Of a DNA stretch of 64,000 bases, positions 11,693-25,045 are shown one piece after another. The notes beneath the pieces were generated by a model that was given only the letters and a program-made list of their open reading frames with translations, ran no database searches and had not been told where the DNA came from. The stretch is from the NCBI GenBank assembly GCA_920105625.2, contig OV050031.1:70503995-70567994 (forward strand). The letters are read 5' to 3'. This stretch comes from Clusia tigrina (taxonomy: Eukaryota; Arthropoda; Insecta; Diptera; Clusiidae). Position 1 is the stretch's first letter; each line of letters starts with the position of its first letter. The position numbers and the translations under genes were made by a program.

Positions 11693-13620
11693 TGCCGACT
11701 AAGGCAGGTAGGGGTAGATATAGGCATAGAGAAGGCAGCAGACCCCCAATCGAAAGCGGCAGCGACTGAGACACATACAGAGACGCTGACAGAGGCTGCG
11801 ACGCCGACTGAGGCAGATAGGGGTAAATATTGGCACAGAGAAGGCAACAGACCCCCCCAATCAACAGGGGCAGCGACTGAGCCGCCTACAGAGATGCTGA
11901 CAGAGGCTGCGAAGCCGACTAAGACTCCGACTGAGGCAGAAAGGGGTAGACATAGGAATAGAGAAGGCAGCAGACCCTCAATCGACAGCGGCAACAACTG
12001 AGACGCCTATAGAGATACTGACAGAGGCTGCGACGCTGACTGAGCTGCCGACTGAAACAGGTAGGGGTAGATATAGGCATAGAGAATGCAGCAGACCCCC
12101 AAAATCGACAGCGGCAGGTACTGAGACGCCTACAGAGACGCTGAGAGAGGCTGCGACTCCGACTGATGCGGATAGGGGTAGATATAGCTATAGAGAAGGC
12201 AGCAGACCCCCCAATCGACAGCGGCAGCGACTGAGACGCATTCAGAGAGGCTGACAGAGGCTGCGACGCTGACTGAGACGCCGACTGAGGCAGATAAGGG
12301 TAGACATAGGCATAGAGAAGGTAGCAGAACCCCAATCAATGGCGGCAGAGACTGAGACGCTTACAGAGATGCTGACAGAGGCTCCGACGCCGACTGAGGC
12401 GCCAACTGAGGCAGATAGGGGTAGATATAGGCATAGAAAAGGCAGCACACCCCCCAATCGACAGCGGCACCGACTGAGACACCTACAGAGACGCTGACAG
12501 AGGCTGCGACGCCGACTGAGGCAGATAGGGGTAGATATTGGCATAGAGAAGGCAGCAGACCCCCCAATCAACAGCGGCAGCGACTGAGACGCCTGCAGAG
12601 ATGCTGACAGAGGCTGCGACGGCGACTAAGACGTCGACTGAGGCAGAGAGGGGTAGACATAGGCATAGAGAAGGCAGCAGACCCCCAATCGACAGCAGCA
12701 ACAAGTGAGACGCCTACAGAGACGCTGACAGAGGCTGCGACGCCGACTGAGATGCCGAATGAAAGAGGTAGGGGTAGATGTAGGCATAAAGAATGCAGCA
12801 GACCCCCCAAACGACAGCGGCAGGTACTGAGACGCCTACAGAGATGCTGAGAGAGGCTGCGACGCCGACTGATGCGGATAGGGGTAGATATAGCCATAGA
12901 GAAGGCAGCCGACCAATCGAACACGGCAGCGACTGTGATGCCTACAGAGACGCTGACAGAGGCTGCGACGCCGACTGAGTTGCCGACTGAGGCAGATAGG
13001 GGTAGATATAGGCATACACAAGGCAGCAGACCCCCCAATCGACAGCGGCAGCGACTGAGACGCCTACAGAGACGCTGACAGAGGCTGCGACGCCGACTGA
13101 GGCAGATAGGGGTAGATATTGGCATAGAGAATGCAGCAGACCCCCCAATCGACGGCGACAGCGACTGTGACGCCTAGAGATACGCTGACAGATGCTGCGA
13201 CGCCGACTGGGACGCCGACTGAGGCAGAGAGGAGTAGACATAGGCATAGAGAAGGCAGCAGACAACCCAATAGACAGTGGCAACAAATGAGACGCCTACA
13301 TAGACGCTGACAGAGGCTGCGAAGCCGACTGAGGCAGAGAAGGGTAGATATTGGCATAGAGAAGGCAGCAGACCCCCCCAATCGACAGCGGCAGCGACTG
13401 AGATACCTACAGAAGCGCTGACAGAGGCTGCGAAGCCGACTGAGACGCCGACTGAGGCAGATAGGGGTAGATATAGGCATAGACAAGGCAGCAGATGCCC
13501 CAATGGACAGCGGCAGCGACTGAGACGCATTCAGCGAGGCTGACAGAGGCAGCGACGCTGACTGAGACGCCGACTGAGGCAGATAAGGATAGACATAGGC
13601 ATAGAGAAGGCAGCAGACCC
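11687..13620. repeat. Higher-order block R, copy 2 (left-truncated)
   Basis: Matches 6240-8160 at offset 5446-5447 and, in its left part, 14,540-15,980 at offset 2857. It is joined directly to block Q copy 2 at about 11,685, which removes the equivalent of 3711-6240. One GGGACGCCGACT unit fewer than copy 1 is present near 13,208. Confidence 0.87.
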
Positions 13621-13747
13621 CCAATAGACAGCGGCAACAACTGAGACGCCTACAGAGATGCTGACAGAGGCTGCGACGCAGACTGAGATGCCGACTGAAA
13701 CAGCTAGGGGTAGATATTGGCATAGAGATGGCAGCAGACCCACCCAA

Positions 13748-16048
13748 TCAACAGCGGCAGCGACTGAGACGCCTACAGAGACGCTGACAGAGGCTGCGAC
13801 GCCGACTAAGACGCCGACTGAGGCAGAGAGGGTTAGACATAGGCATAGAGAAGGCAGCAGACCCCCAATCGACAGCGGCAACAAGTGAGACGCCTACAGA
13901 GACGCGGACAGAGGCTGCGACGCCGACTGAGATACCGAATGAAAGAGGTAGGGGTAGATATAAGCATAGAGAATGCAGCAGACCCTCCAATCGACAGCGG
14001 CAGCGACTGAGACGCTTACAGAGATGCTGACAGAGGCTTCGACTCCGACTGAGGCGCCGACTGAGGCAGAGAGGGGTAGAAATAGGAATAGAGAAGGCAG
14101 CAGACCCCCAATAGACAGCGGCAACAACTGAGATGCCTACAGAGATGCTGACAGAGGCTGCGACGAAGACTGAGATGCCGACTGAAACAGGTAGGGGTAA
14201 ATATAGGCATAGAGAAGGCAGCAGACCCCCCAATCGACAACGGCAGCGACTGAGATGCCTACAGAGACGCTGACAAGAGGCTGCGACGCCATTTGAGACG
14301 CCGAATGAGGCAGATAGGGGTAGATATAGGCATAGAGAATGCAGCAGACCCCCCAATCGACAGCGGCAGGTACTGAGACGCCTACAGAGACGCTGAGAGA
14401 GGCTGCGACGCCGACTGATGCGTATAGGGGTAGATATAGCCATAGAGAAGGCAGCAGACCCCCCAATCGACAATGGCAGCGACTGAGATGCCTACAGAGA
14501 CGCTGACAAGAGGCTGCGATGCCGACAGAGGCTGCGACGCCCACTGAGTTGCCGACTGAGGCAGGTAGGGGTAGATATAGGCATAGAGAAGGCAGCAGAC
14601 CCCCAATCGAAAGCGGCAGCGACTGAGACACATACAGAGACGCTGACAGAGGCTGCGACGCCGACTGAGGCAGATAGGGGTAAATATTGGCACAGAGAAG
14701 GCAACAGATCCCCCCAATCAACAGGGGCAGCGACTGAGCCGCCTGCAGAGATGCTGACAGAGGCTGCGAAGCCGACTAAGACTCCGACTGAGGCAGAAAG
14801 GGGTAGACATAGGAATAGAGAAGGCAGCAGACCCTCAATCGACAGCGGCAACAACTGAGACGCCTATAGAGATGCTGACAGAGGCTGCGACGCTGACTGA
14901 GCTGCCGACTGAAACAGGTAGGGGTAGATATAGGCATAGAGAATGCAGCAGACCCCCAAAATCGACAGCGGCAGGTACTGAGACGCCTACAGAGACGCTG
15001 AGAGAGGCTGCGACTCCGACTGATGCGGATAGGGGTAGATATAGCCATAGAGAAGGCAGCAGACCCCCCAATCGACAGCGGCAGCGACTGAGACGCATTC
15101 AGAGAGGCTGACAGAGGCTGCGACGCTGACTGAGACGCCGACTGAGGCAGATAAGGGTAGACATAGGCATAGAGAAGGTAGCAGAACCCCAATCAATGGC
15201 GGCAGAGACTGAGACGCTTACAGAGATGCTGACAGAGGCTCCGACGCCGACTGAGGCGCCAACTGAGGCAGATAGGGGTAGATATAGGCATAGAAAAGGC
15301 AGCACACCCCCCAATCGACAGCGGCACCGACTGAGACACCTACAGAGACGCTGACAGAGGCTGCGACGCCGACTGAGGCAGATAGGGGTAGATATTGGCA
15401 TAGGGAAGGCAGCAGACCCCCCAATCAACAGCGGCAGCGACTGAGACGCCTACAGAGATGCTGACAGAGGCTGCGACGGCGACTAAGACGTCGACTGAGG
15501 CAGAGAGGGGTAGACATAGGCATAGAGAAGGCAGCAGACCCCCAATCGACAGCAGCAACAAGTGAGACGCCTACAGAGACGCTGACAGAGGCTGCGACGC
15601 CGACTGAGATGCCGAATGAAAGAGGTAGGGGTAGATATAGGCATAAAGAATGCAGCAGACCCCCCAAACGACAGCGGCAGGTACTGAGACGCCTACAGAG
15701 AAGCTGAGAGAGGCTGCGACGCCGACTGATGCGGATAGGGGTAGATATAGCCATAGAGAAGGCAGCCGACCAATCGAACACGGCAGCGACTGAGATGCCT
15801 ACAGAGACGCTGACAGAGGCTGCGACGCCGACTGAGGCAGATAGGGGTAGATATAGGCATACACAAGGCAGCAGACCCCCCAATCGACAGCGGCAGCGAC
15901 TGAGACGCCTACAGAGATGCTGACAGAGGCTGCGACGCCGACTGAGGCAGATAGGGGTAGATATTGGCATAGAGAATGCAGCAGACCCCCCAAACGACGG
16001 CGACAGCGACTGTGACGCCTAGAGATACGCTGACAGATGCTGCGACGC
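13748..16048. repeat. Higher-order block R, copy 3
   Basis: Matches 5445-7745 at offset 8303 with very few substitutions visible. It ends abruptly inside a monomer at about 16,047, where GACAGATGCTGCGACGCC passes into TACAGAGACGTTGACAG of block T instead of GACTGGGACGCC. Confidence 0.88.
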
Positions 16049-19000
16049 CTACAGAGACGTTGACAGAGGCTGCGACGCCGACTGAGACGCCGACTGAGGC
16101 AGATAGGGGTAGATTTATTCATAGAGAATGCAGCAGACCCCCCAATCGACAGCGGCAGCGACTGAGACGCCTACAGAGACGTTGACAGAGGCTGCGACGC
16201 CGACTGAGACGCCGACTGAGGCAGATAGGGGTAGATTTATTCATAGAGAATGCAGCAGACCCCCCAATCGACAGCGGCAGATACTGAGACGCCTACAGAG
16301 ACGTTGACAGAGGCTGCGACGCCGACTGAGGCAGATAGGGGTATATATTGGCATAGAGAATACCGCAGACCCCCCAATCGATGGTGGCAGCGACTGAGAC
16401 GCCTAGAGAGACACTGACAGAGGCTGCCACGCTGACAGATGCTGCGACGCCGACTGATACGCCGACTGAGGCAGAGAGGGGTAGACATAGGCATACAGAA
16501 GGCAGCAGACCCCCCAATCGACAGCGGCAGGGACTGAGACGCCTACAGAGACTCTGACAGAGGCTGAGACGCCGACTGAGGCAGATACGGGTAGATATTG
16601 ACATAGAGAAGGCAGCACACCCCCAATCGACAGCGGCAGCGACTGAGACGCCTACAGAGACGTTGACAGAGGCTGCGACGCCGACTGAGACGCCGACTGA
16701 GGCAGATAGGGGTAGATTTATTCATAGAGAATGCAGCAGACCCCCCAATCGACAGCGGCACCGACTGAGACGCCTACAGAGACGTTGACAGAGGCTGCGA
16801 CGCCGACTGAGACGCCGACTGAGGCAGATAGGGGTAGATTTATTCATAGAGAATGCAGCAGACCCCCCAATCGACAGCGGCAGATACTGAGACGCCTACA
16901 GAGACGCTGACAGAGGCTGCGACGCCGACTGAGGCAGATAGGGGTATATATTGGCATAGAGAATACCGCAGACCCCCCAATCGATGGTGGCAGCGACTGA
17001 GACGCCTAGAGAGACACTGACAGAGGCTGCGACGCTGACAGATGCTGCGACGCCGACTGATACGCCGACTGAGGCAGAGAGGGGTAGACATAGGCATAGA
17101 GAAGGCAGCAGACCCCTCAATCGACAGCGGCAGCGACTGAGACGCCTACAGAGACGTTGACAGAGGCTGCGACGCCGACTGAGACGCCGACTGAGGCAGA
17201 TAGGGGTAGATATAGGCATAGAGAAGGCAGCAGACCCCCCAATCGACAGCGGCAGCGACTGAGACACCTACAGAGACGCTGATAGAGGCTGCGACGCCGA
17301 CTGAGGCAGATAGGGGTATATATTGGCATAGAGAATACCGCAGACGGTGGCAGCGACTGAGACGTCTAGAGAGACACTGACAGAGGCTACCACGCTTACA
17401 GATGCTGCGATGCCGACTGAGGCAGAGAGGGGTAGACATAGGCATAGAGAAGGCAGCAGACCTCTCAATCGACAGCGGCAGCGACTGAGACGCCTACAGA
17501 GACGTTGACAGAGGCTGCGACGCCGACTGAGGCAGATAGGGGTAGATATAGGCATAGAGAAGGCAGCAGACCCCCCAATCGACAGCGGCAGCGACTGAGA
17601 CACCTACAGAGACGCTGACAGAGGCTGCGACGCCGACTGAGGCAGATAGGGGTAGAGATTGGCATAGAGAATGCAGCAGACCCCCCAATCAACGGCGGCA
17701 GCGACTGAGACGCCTAGAGAGACGCTGACAGAGGCTGCGACGCCGACTAAGATGCCGACTGAGGTAGGTAGGGGTAGATATTGGCATAGAGAAGGCAGCA
17801 GACCCCCCAATCGACAGCGGAAGCAACTGAGACGCCTACATAGAAGCTGACAATGGCTGCGGTGCCGACTGAGACGCCGACTGAGACGCCTACTGAGGCA
17901 TATAAGGGTAGATATTGGCATAGATAAGGCAGCAGACTCCCCCAATCGACAACGGCAGCGACTGAGACGCCTACAGAGACGCTGACAGAGGCTGCGACGC
18001 TGACAGATGCTGCGACGCCGACTGAGACGCCGGCTGAAGCAGAGAGGTGGAGACATAGGCATAGAGAAGGCATCAGACCCCCCAATCGACAGCGGCAGCG
18101 ACTGAGACGCCTACAGAGACGCTGACAGAGGCTGCGACGCTGACAGATGCTGCGACGCCGACTGAGACGCCGGCTGAGGCAGATAAGGGTAGACATAGGC
18201 ATAGAGAAGGCAGCAGAACCCCAATCAACGGCGGAAGAGACTGACACACCTACAGAGACGCTGACAGAGGTTGCGACGCCGACTGAGGCAGATAGGGGTA
18301 GATATTGGCATAGAGAAGGCAGCAGACCCACCAAATCAACAGCGGCAGCGACTGAGACGCCTACAGAGACGCTGACAGAGGCTGCGACGCCGACTAAGAC
18401 GCCGACTGAGGCAGAGAGGGGTAGACATAGGCATAGAGAAGGCAGCAGACCCCCAATCGACAGCGGCAACAAGTGAGACGCCTACAGAGACGCGGACAGA
18501 GGCTGCGACGCCGACTAAGATACCAAATGAAAGAGGTAGGGGTAGATATAGGCATAGAGAATGCAGCAGACCCCCCAACCGACAGCGGCAGCGACTGACA
18601 CGCTTACAGAGATGCTGACAGAGGCTTCGACTCCGACTGAGGCGCCGACTGAGGCAGAGAGGGGTAGAAATAGGAATAGAGAAGGCAGCAGACCCCCAAT
18701 AGACAGCGGCAACAACTGAGACACCTACAGAGATGCTGACAGAGGCTGCGACGAAGACTGAGATGCCGACTGAAACAGGTAGGGGTAAATATAGGCATAG
18801 AGAAGGCAGCAGACCCCCCAATCGACAACGGCAGCGACTGAGATGCCTACAGAGACGCTGACAAGAGGCTGCGACGCCATCTGAGACGCCGAATGAGGCA
18901 GATAGGGGTAGATATAGACATAGAGAATGCAGCAGACCCCCCCAATCGACAGCGCAGGTACTGAGACGCCTACAGAGACGCTGAGAGAGGCTGCGAGGCC

Positions 19001-19130
19001 GACTGATGCGTATAGGGGTAGATATAGCCATAGAGAAGGCAGCAGACCCCCCAATCGACAACGGCAGCGACTGAGATGCCTACAGAGATGCTGACAAGAG
19101 GCTGCGACGCCCACTGAGTTGCCGACTGAG
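16047..19130. repeat. Higher-order block T, copy 1
   Basis: Matches 21,002-23,985. The offset is 4955 to about 17,340 and 4857 afterwards. The net change of 98 is explained by two visible events: a 12-bp loss at about 17,345 (GCAGACGGTGGCAG without its C tract) and one extra 110-bp monomer near 17.5 kb. The left half is rich in the TTTATTCATAGAG and TATATATTGG sub-families. Confidence 0.88.
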
Positions 19131-19204
19131 GCATATAGGGGTAGATATAGGCATAGAGAAGGCAGCAGACCCCCCAATCGAAAGCGGCAGCGACTGAGAC
19201 ACCT

Positions 19205-20880
19205 ACAGAGACGCTGACAGAGGCTGCGACGCCATCTGAGACGCCGACTGAGGCATATAGGGGTAGATATAGGCATAGAGAATGCAGCAGACCCCCCAAT
19301 CGACAGCGGCAGGTACTGAGACGCCTACAGAGACCCTGAGAGAGGCTGCGACGCCGACAGAGGCTGCGACGCCCACTGAGTTGCCGACTGAGGCAGATAG
19401 GGGCAGATATAGGTATACAGAAGGCAGCAGACCCCCCAATCGACAGCGGCAGGGACTGAGACGCCTACAGAGACGCTGACAGAGGCTGCGACGCCGACTG
19501 AGGCAGATAGGGGTATATATTGACATAGAGAATGCCGCAGACCCCCCAATCGTCGGCGGCAGCGACTGAGACGCCTATAGATACACTGACAGAGGCTGCG
19601 ACCCTGACTGATGCTGCGACGCCGACTGAGACGCCGACTGAGGCAGAGAGGGGTAGACATAGGCATAGATAAGGCAGCTCACACCCCAATCGACAGCGGC
19701 AGCGACTGAGACGCTTACAGAGATGCTGACAGACGCTGCGACGCCGACTGAGACGCCGACTGAGGCAGATAGGGGTATATATATAGCAATAGATAAGGCA
19801 GCAGACCCCCCAATCGAAAGCGGCAGCGACTGAGACACCTACAGAGACGCTGACAGAGGCTGCGACGCCGACTGATGCGAATAGGTTTAGATATAGCCAT
19901 AGAGAGGGCAGCAGACCCCCCAATCGACAGCGGCAGCGACTGAGATGCCTACAGAGACGCTGACAAGAGGCTGCGACGCCGACTGAGGCAGATAGGGGTA
20001 GATTTATTCATAGAGAATGCAGCAGACCCCCCAATCGACAGTGGCAGCGACTGAGACGCCTACAGAGACGCTGAGAGAGGCTGCGACGCCGATTGATGCG
20101 AATAGGTTTAGATATAGCCATAGAGAAGGCAGCAGACCCCCCAATCGACAGCGGCAGCGACTGAGATGCCTGCAGAGACACTGACAGAGGCTGCGACGCT
20201 GACAGATGCTGCGACGCCGACTGAGACGCCGACTGATTCAGAGAGGGGTAGACATAGGCATAGAGAAGGCAGCAGACCCCTCAATCGACAGCGGCAGCGA
20301 CTGAGACGCCTACAGAGACGTTGACAGAGGCTGCGACGCCGACTGAGACGCCGACTGAGGCAGATAGGGGTAGATTTATTCATAGATAATGCAGCAGACC
20401 CCCAATCGACAGCGGCAGCTACTGAGACGCCTACAGAGATGCTGAGAGAGGCTGCGACGCCGACTGATGCGAATAGGTTTAGATATAGCCATAGAGAAGG
20501 CAGCAGACCCCCCAATCGACAGCGGCAGCGACTGAGATGCCTACAGAGACGCTGACAAGAGGCTGCGACGCCGACTGAGTTGTCGTCTGAGGCAGATAGG
20601 GGTAGATATAGGTATAAAGAAGGCAGCAGACCCCCCATTCGACAGCGGCAGCGGCTGAGACGCCTAAAAATCGCTGACAGAGGCTGCGACGCCGACTGAG
20701 GCAGATAGGGGTAGATATTGGCATAGAGAATGCAGTAGACCCTCCAATCGACGGCGGCAGCGACTGAGACGCCAAGAGAGACGCTGACAGAGGCTGCGAC
20801 GCCGACTGAGATGCCGACTGAGGCAGATATGGGTAGATATAGGCATACAGAAGGCAGCAGACCCCCCAATCGACAGCGGC
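19205..20880. repeat. Higher-order block S, copy 2
   Basis: Offset 10,767 from 8438-10,110 and nearly identical by eye; visible differences include AGATAAGGCAGC at about 19,793 against AGATAACACAGC in copy 1. It lies between two copies of block T, so the local order is T - S - T. Confidence 0.9.
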
Positions 20881-21001
20881 AGGGACTGAGACGCCTACAG
20901 AGACTCTGACAGAGGCTGAGACGCCGACTGAGGCAGATACGGGTAGATATTGACATAGAGAAGGCAGCACACCCCCAATCGACAGCGGCAGCGACTGAGA
21001 C

Positions 21002-23985
21002 GCCTACAGAGACGTTGACAGAGGCTGCGACGCCGACTGAGACGCCGACTGAGGCAGATAGGGGTAGATTTATTCATAGAGAATGCAGCAGACCCCCCAA
21101 TCGACAGCGGCAGCGACTGAGACGCCTACAGAGACGTTGACAGAGGCTGCGACGCCGACTGAGACGCCGACTGAGGCAGATAGGGGTAGATTTATTCATA
21201 GAGAATGCAGCAGACCCCCCAATCGACAGCGGCAGATACTGAGACGCCTACAGAGACGTTGACAGAGGCTGCGACGCCGACTGAGGCAGATAGGGGTATA
21301 TATTGGCATAGAGAATACCGCAGACCCCCCAATCGATGGTGGCAGCGACTGAGACGCCTAGAGAGACACTGACAGAGGCTGCCACGCTGACAGATGCTGC
21401 GACGCCGACTGATACGCCGACTGAGGCAGAGAGGGGTAGACATAGGCATACAGAAGGCAGCAGACCCCCCAATCGACAGCGGCAGGGACTGAGACGCCTA
21501 CAGAGACTCTGACAGAGGCTGAGACGCCGACTGAGGCAGATACGGGTAGATATTGACATAGAGAAGGCAGCACACCCCCAATCGACAGCGGCAGCGACTG
21601 AGACGCCTACAGAGACGTTGACAGAGTCTGCGACGCCGACTGAGACGCCGACTGAGGCAGATAGGGGTAGATTTATTCATAGAGAATGCAGCAGACCCCC
21701 CAATCGACAGCGGCACCGACTGAGACGCCTACAGAGACGTTGACAGAGGCTGCGACGCCGACTGAGACGCCGACTGAGGCAGATAGGGGTAGATTTATTC
21801 ATATAGAATGCAGCAGACCCCCCAATCGACAGCGGCAGATACTGAGACGCCTACAGAGACGTTGACAGAGGCTGCGACGCCGACTGAGGCAGATAGGGGT
21901 ATATATTGGCATAGAGAATACCGCAGACCCCCCAATCGATGGTGGCAGCGACTGAGACGCCTAGAGAGACACTGACAGAGGCTGTCACGCTGACAGATGC
22001 TGCGACGCCGACTGATACGCCGACTGAGGCAGAGAGGGGTAGACATAGGCATAGAGAAGGCAGCAGACCCCTCAATCGACAGCGGCAGCGACTGAGACGC
22101 CTACAGAGACGTTGACAGAGGCTGCGACGCCGACTGAGACGCCGACTGAGGCAGATAGGGGTAGATATAGGCATAGAGAAGGCAGCAGACCCCCCAATCG
22201 ACAGCGGCAGCGACTGAGACACCTACAGAGACGCTGATAGAGGCTGCGACGCCGACTGAGGCAGATAGGGGTATATATTGGCATAGAGAATACCGCAGAC
22301 CCCCCAATCGACGGTGGCAGCGACTGAGACGTCTAGAGAGACACTGACAGAGGCTACCACGCTGACAGATGCTGCGATGCCGACTGAGGCAGAGAGGGGT
22401 AGATATAGGCATAGAGAAGGCAGCAGACCCCCCAATCGACAGCGGCAGCGACTGAGACACCTACAGAGACGCTGACAGAGGCTGCGACGCCGACTGAGGC
22501 AGATAGGGGTAGAGATTGGCATAGAGAATGCAGCAGACCCCCCAATCAACGGCGGCAGCGACTGAGACGCCTAGAGAGACGCTGACAGAGGCTGCGACGC
22601 CGACTAAGATGCCGACTGAGGTAGGTAGGGGTAGATATTGGCATAGAGAAGGCAGCAGACCCCCCAATCGACAGCGGAAGCAACTGAGACGCCTACATAG
22701 ACGCTTACAATGGCTGCGGTGCCGACTGAGACGCCGACTGAGACGCCTACTGAGGCATATAAGGGTAGATATTGGCATAGAGAAGGCAGCAGACTCCCCC
22801 AATCGACAACGGCAGCGACTGAGACGCCTACAGAGACGCTGACAGAGGCTGCGACGCTGACAGATGCTGCGACGCCGACTGAGACGCCGGCTGAAGCAGA
22901 GAGGTGGAGACATAGGCATAGAGAAGGCATCAGACCCCCCAATCGACAGCGGCAGCGACTGAGACGCCTACAGAGACGCTGACAGAGGCTGCGACGCTGA
23001 CAGATGCTGCGACGCCGACTGAGACGCCGGCTGAGGCAGATAAGGGTAGACATAGGCATAGAGAAGGCAGCAGAACCCCAATCAACGGCGGCAGAGACTG
23101 AGACACCTACAGAGACGCTGACAGAGGTTGCGACGCCGACTGAGGCAGATAGGGGTAGATATTGGCATAGAGAAGGCAGCAGACCCACCAAATCAACAGC
23201 GGCAGCGACTGAGACGCCTACAGAGACGCTGACAGAGGCTGCGACGCCGACTAAGACGCCGACTGAGGCAGAGAGGGGTAGACATAGGCATAGAGAAGGC
23301 AGCAGACCCCCAATCGACAGCGGCAACAAGTGAGACGCCTACAGAGACGCGGACAGAGGCTGCGACGCCGACTAAGATACCAAATGAAAGAGGTAGGGGT
23401 AGATATAGGCATAGAGAATGCAGCAGACCCCCCAACCGACAGCGGCAGCGACTGACACGCTTACAGAGATGCTGACAGAGGCTTCGACTCCGACTGAGGC
23501 GCCGACTGAGGCAGAGAGGGGTAGAAATAGGAATAGAGAAGGCAGCAGACCCCCAATAGACAGCGGCAACAACTGAGACACCTACAGAGATGCTGACAGA
23601 GGCTGCGACGAAGACTGAGATGCCGACTGAAACAGGTAGGGGTAAATATAGGCATAGAGAAGGCAGCAGACCCCCCAATCGACAACGGCAGCGACTGAGA
23701 TGCCTACAGAGACGCTGACAAGAGGCTGCGACGCCATCTGAGACGCCGAATGAGGCAGATAGGGGTAGATATAGACATAGAGAATGCAGCAGACCCCCCC
23801 AATCGACAGCGCAGGTACTGAGACGCCTACAGAGACGCTGAGAGAGGCTGCGAGGCCGACTGATGCGTATAGGGGTAGATATAGCCATAGAGAAGGCAGC
23901 AGACCCCCCAATCGACAACGGCAGCGACTGAGATGCCTACAGAGATGCTGACAAGAGGCTGCGACGCCCACTGAGTTGCCGACTG
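21002..23985. repeat. Higher-order block T, copy 2
   Basis: Copy of 16,047-19,130. It keeps the full GCAGACCCCCCAATCGACGG at about 22,300 that copy 1 has lost. Its 21,660-23,265 part recurs a third time at 25,035-26,640 with offset 3375. Confidence 0.88.
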
Positions 23986-24136
23986 AGGCAGATAGGGGTA
24001 GATATAGGCATAGAGAAGGCAGCAGACCCCCCAATCGAAAGCGGCAGCGACTGAGACACCTACAGAGACGCTGACAGAGGCTGCGAAGCCGACTGAGGCA
24101 GATAGGGGTAAATATTGGCACAGAGAAGGCAACAGA

Positions 24137-24146
24137 CCCCCCCCCC
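24137..24146 (+). repeat. C10 tract, longest C run noted
   Basis: The monomer-end C tract is usually six C. Here it is ten, directly before AATCAACAGGGG. Runs of eight occur at 29,812-29,819, about 27,849 and about 49,470. Homopolymer length should be treated as uncertain in any assembly. Confidence 0.9.
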
Positions 24147-24689
24147 AATCAACAGGGGCAGCGACTGAGCCGCCTACAGAGATGCTGACAGAGGCTGCGA
24201 AGCCGACTAAGACTCCGACTGAGGCAGAAAGGGGTAGACATAGGAATAGAGAAGGCAGCAGACCCTCAATCGACAGCGGCAACAACTGAGACGCCTACAG
24301 AGATGCTGACAGAGGCTGCGACGCTGACTGAGATGCGGACTGAAACAGGTAGGGGTAGATATAGGCATAGAGAATGCAGCAGACCCCCAAAATCGACAGC
24401 GGCAGGTACTGAGACGCCTACAGAGACGCTGAGAGAGGCTGCGACGCCGACTGATGCGGATAGGGGTAGATATAGCCATAGAGAAGGCAGCCGACCAATC
24501 GAACACGGCAGCGACTGAGATGCCTACAGAGACGCTGACAGAGGCTGCGACGCCGACTGAGGCAGATAGGGGTAGATATTGGCATAGAGAAGGCAGCAGA
24601 ACCCCAATCAACGGCGGCAGAGACTGAGACGCTTACAGAGATGCTGACAGAGGCTCCGACGCCGACTGAGGCGCCAACTGAGGCAGATA

Positions 24690-25045
24690 GGGGTAGATAT
24701 AGGCATAGAAAAGGCAGCATACCCCCAATCGACAGCGGCACCGACTGAGACACCTACAGAGACGCTGACAGAGGCTGCGACGCCGACTGAGATGCCGAAT
24801 GAAAGAGGTAGGGGTAGATATAGGCATAAAGAATGCAGCAGACCCCGCAAACGACAGCGGCAGGTACTGAGACGCCTACAGAGACGCTGAGAGAGGCTGC
24901 GACGCCGACTGATGCGGATAGGGGTAGATATAGCCATAGAGAAGGCAGCCGACCAATCGAACACGGCAGCGACTGAGATGCCTACAGAGACGCTGACAGA
25001 GGCTGCGACGCCGACTGAGTTGTCGACTGAGGCAGATAGGGGTAG
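24690..25045. repeat. 1960-bp-period segment, copy 1
   Basis: Matches 26,650-27,005 at offset 1960, sharing CATAGAAAAGGCAGCATACC, CCGAATGAAAGAGG, CCCCGCAAACGAC, CCGACCAATCGAACACGG and GTTGTCGACTGAGG. Together with block T copy 3 this makes a tandem unit of about 1.96 kb starting at 24.69 kb, with a second, incomplete unit. Confidence 0.82.

Noticed and set aside
22710..22982. + strand frames rich in Pro-Thr-Glu followed by an Arg/Gln-rich end
   Set aside because: Only one + phase is open per monomer, and it is lost at the next C6 tract. The frames stop after one to three monomers, and copies of the same block differ in length because of C-tract changes. They are not a plausible repeat protein.
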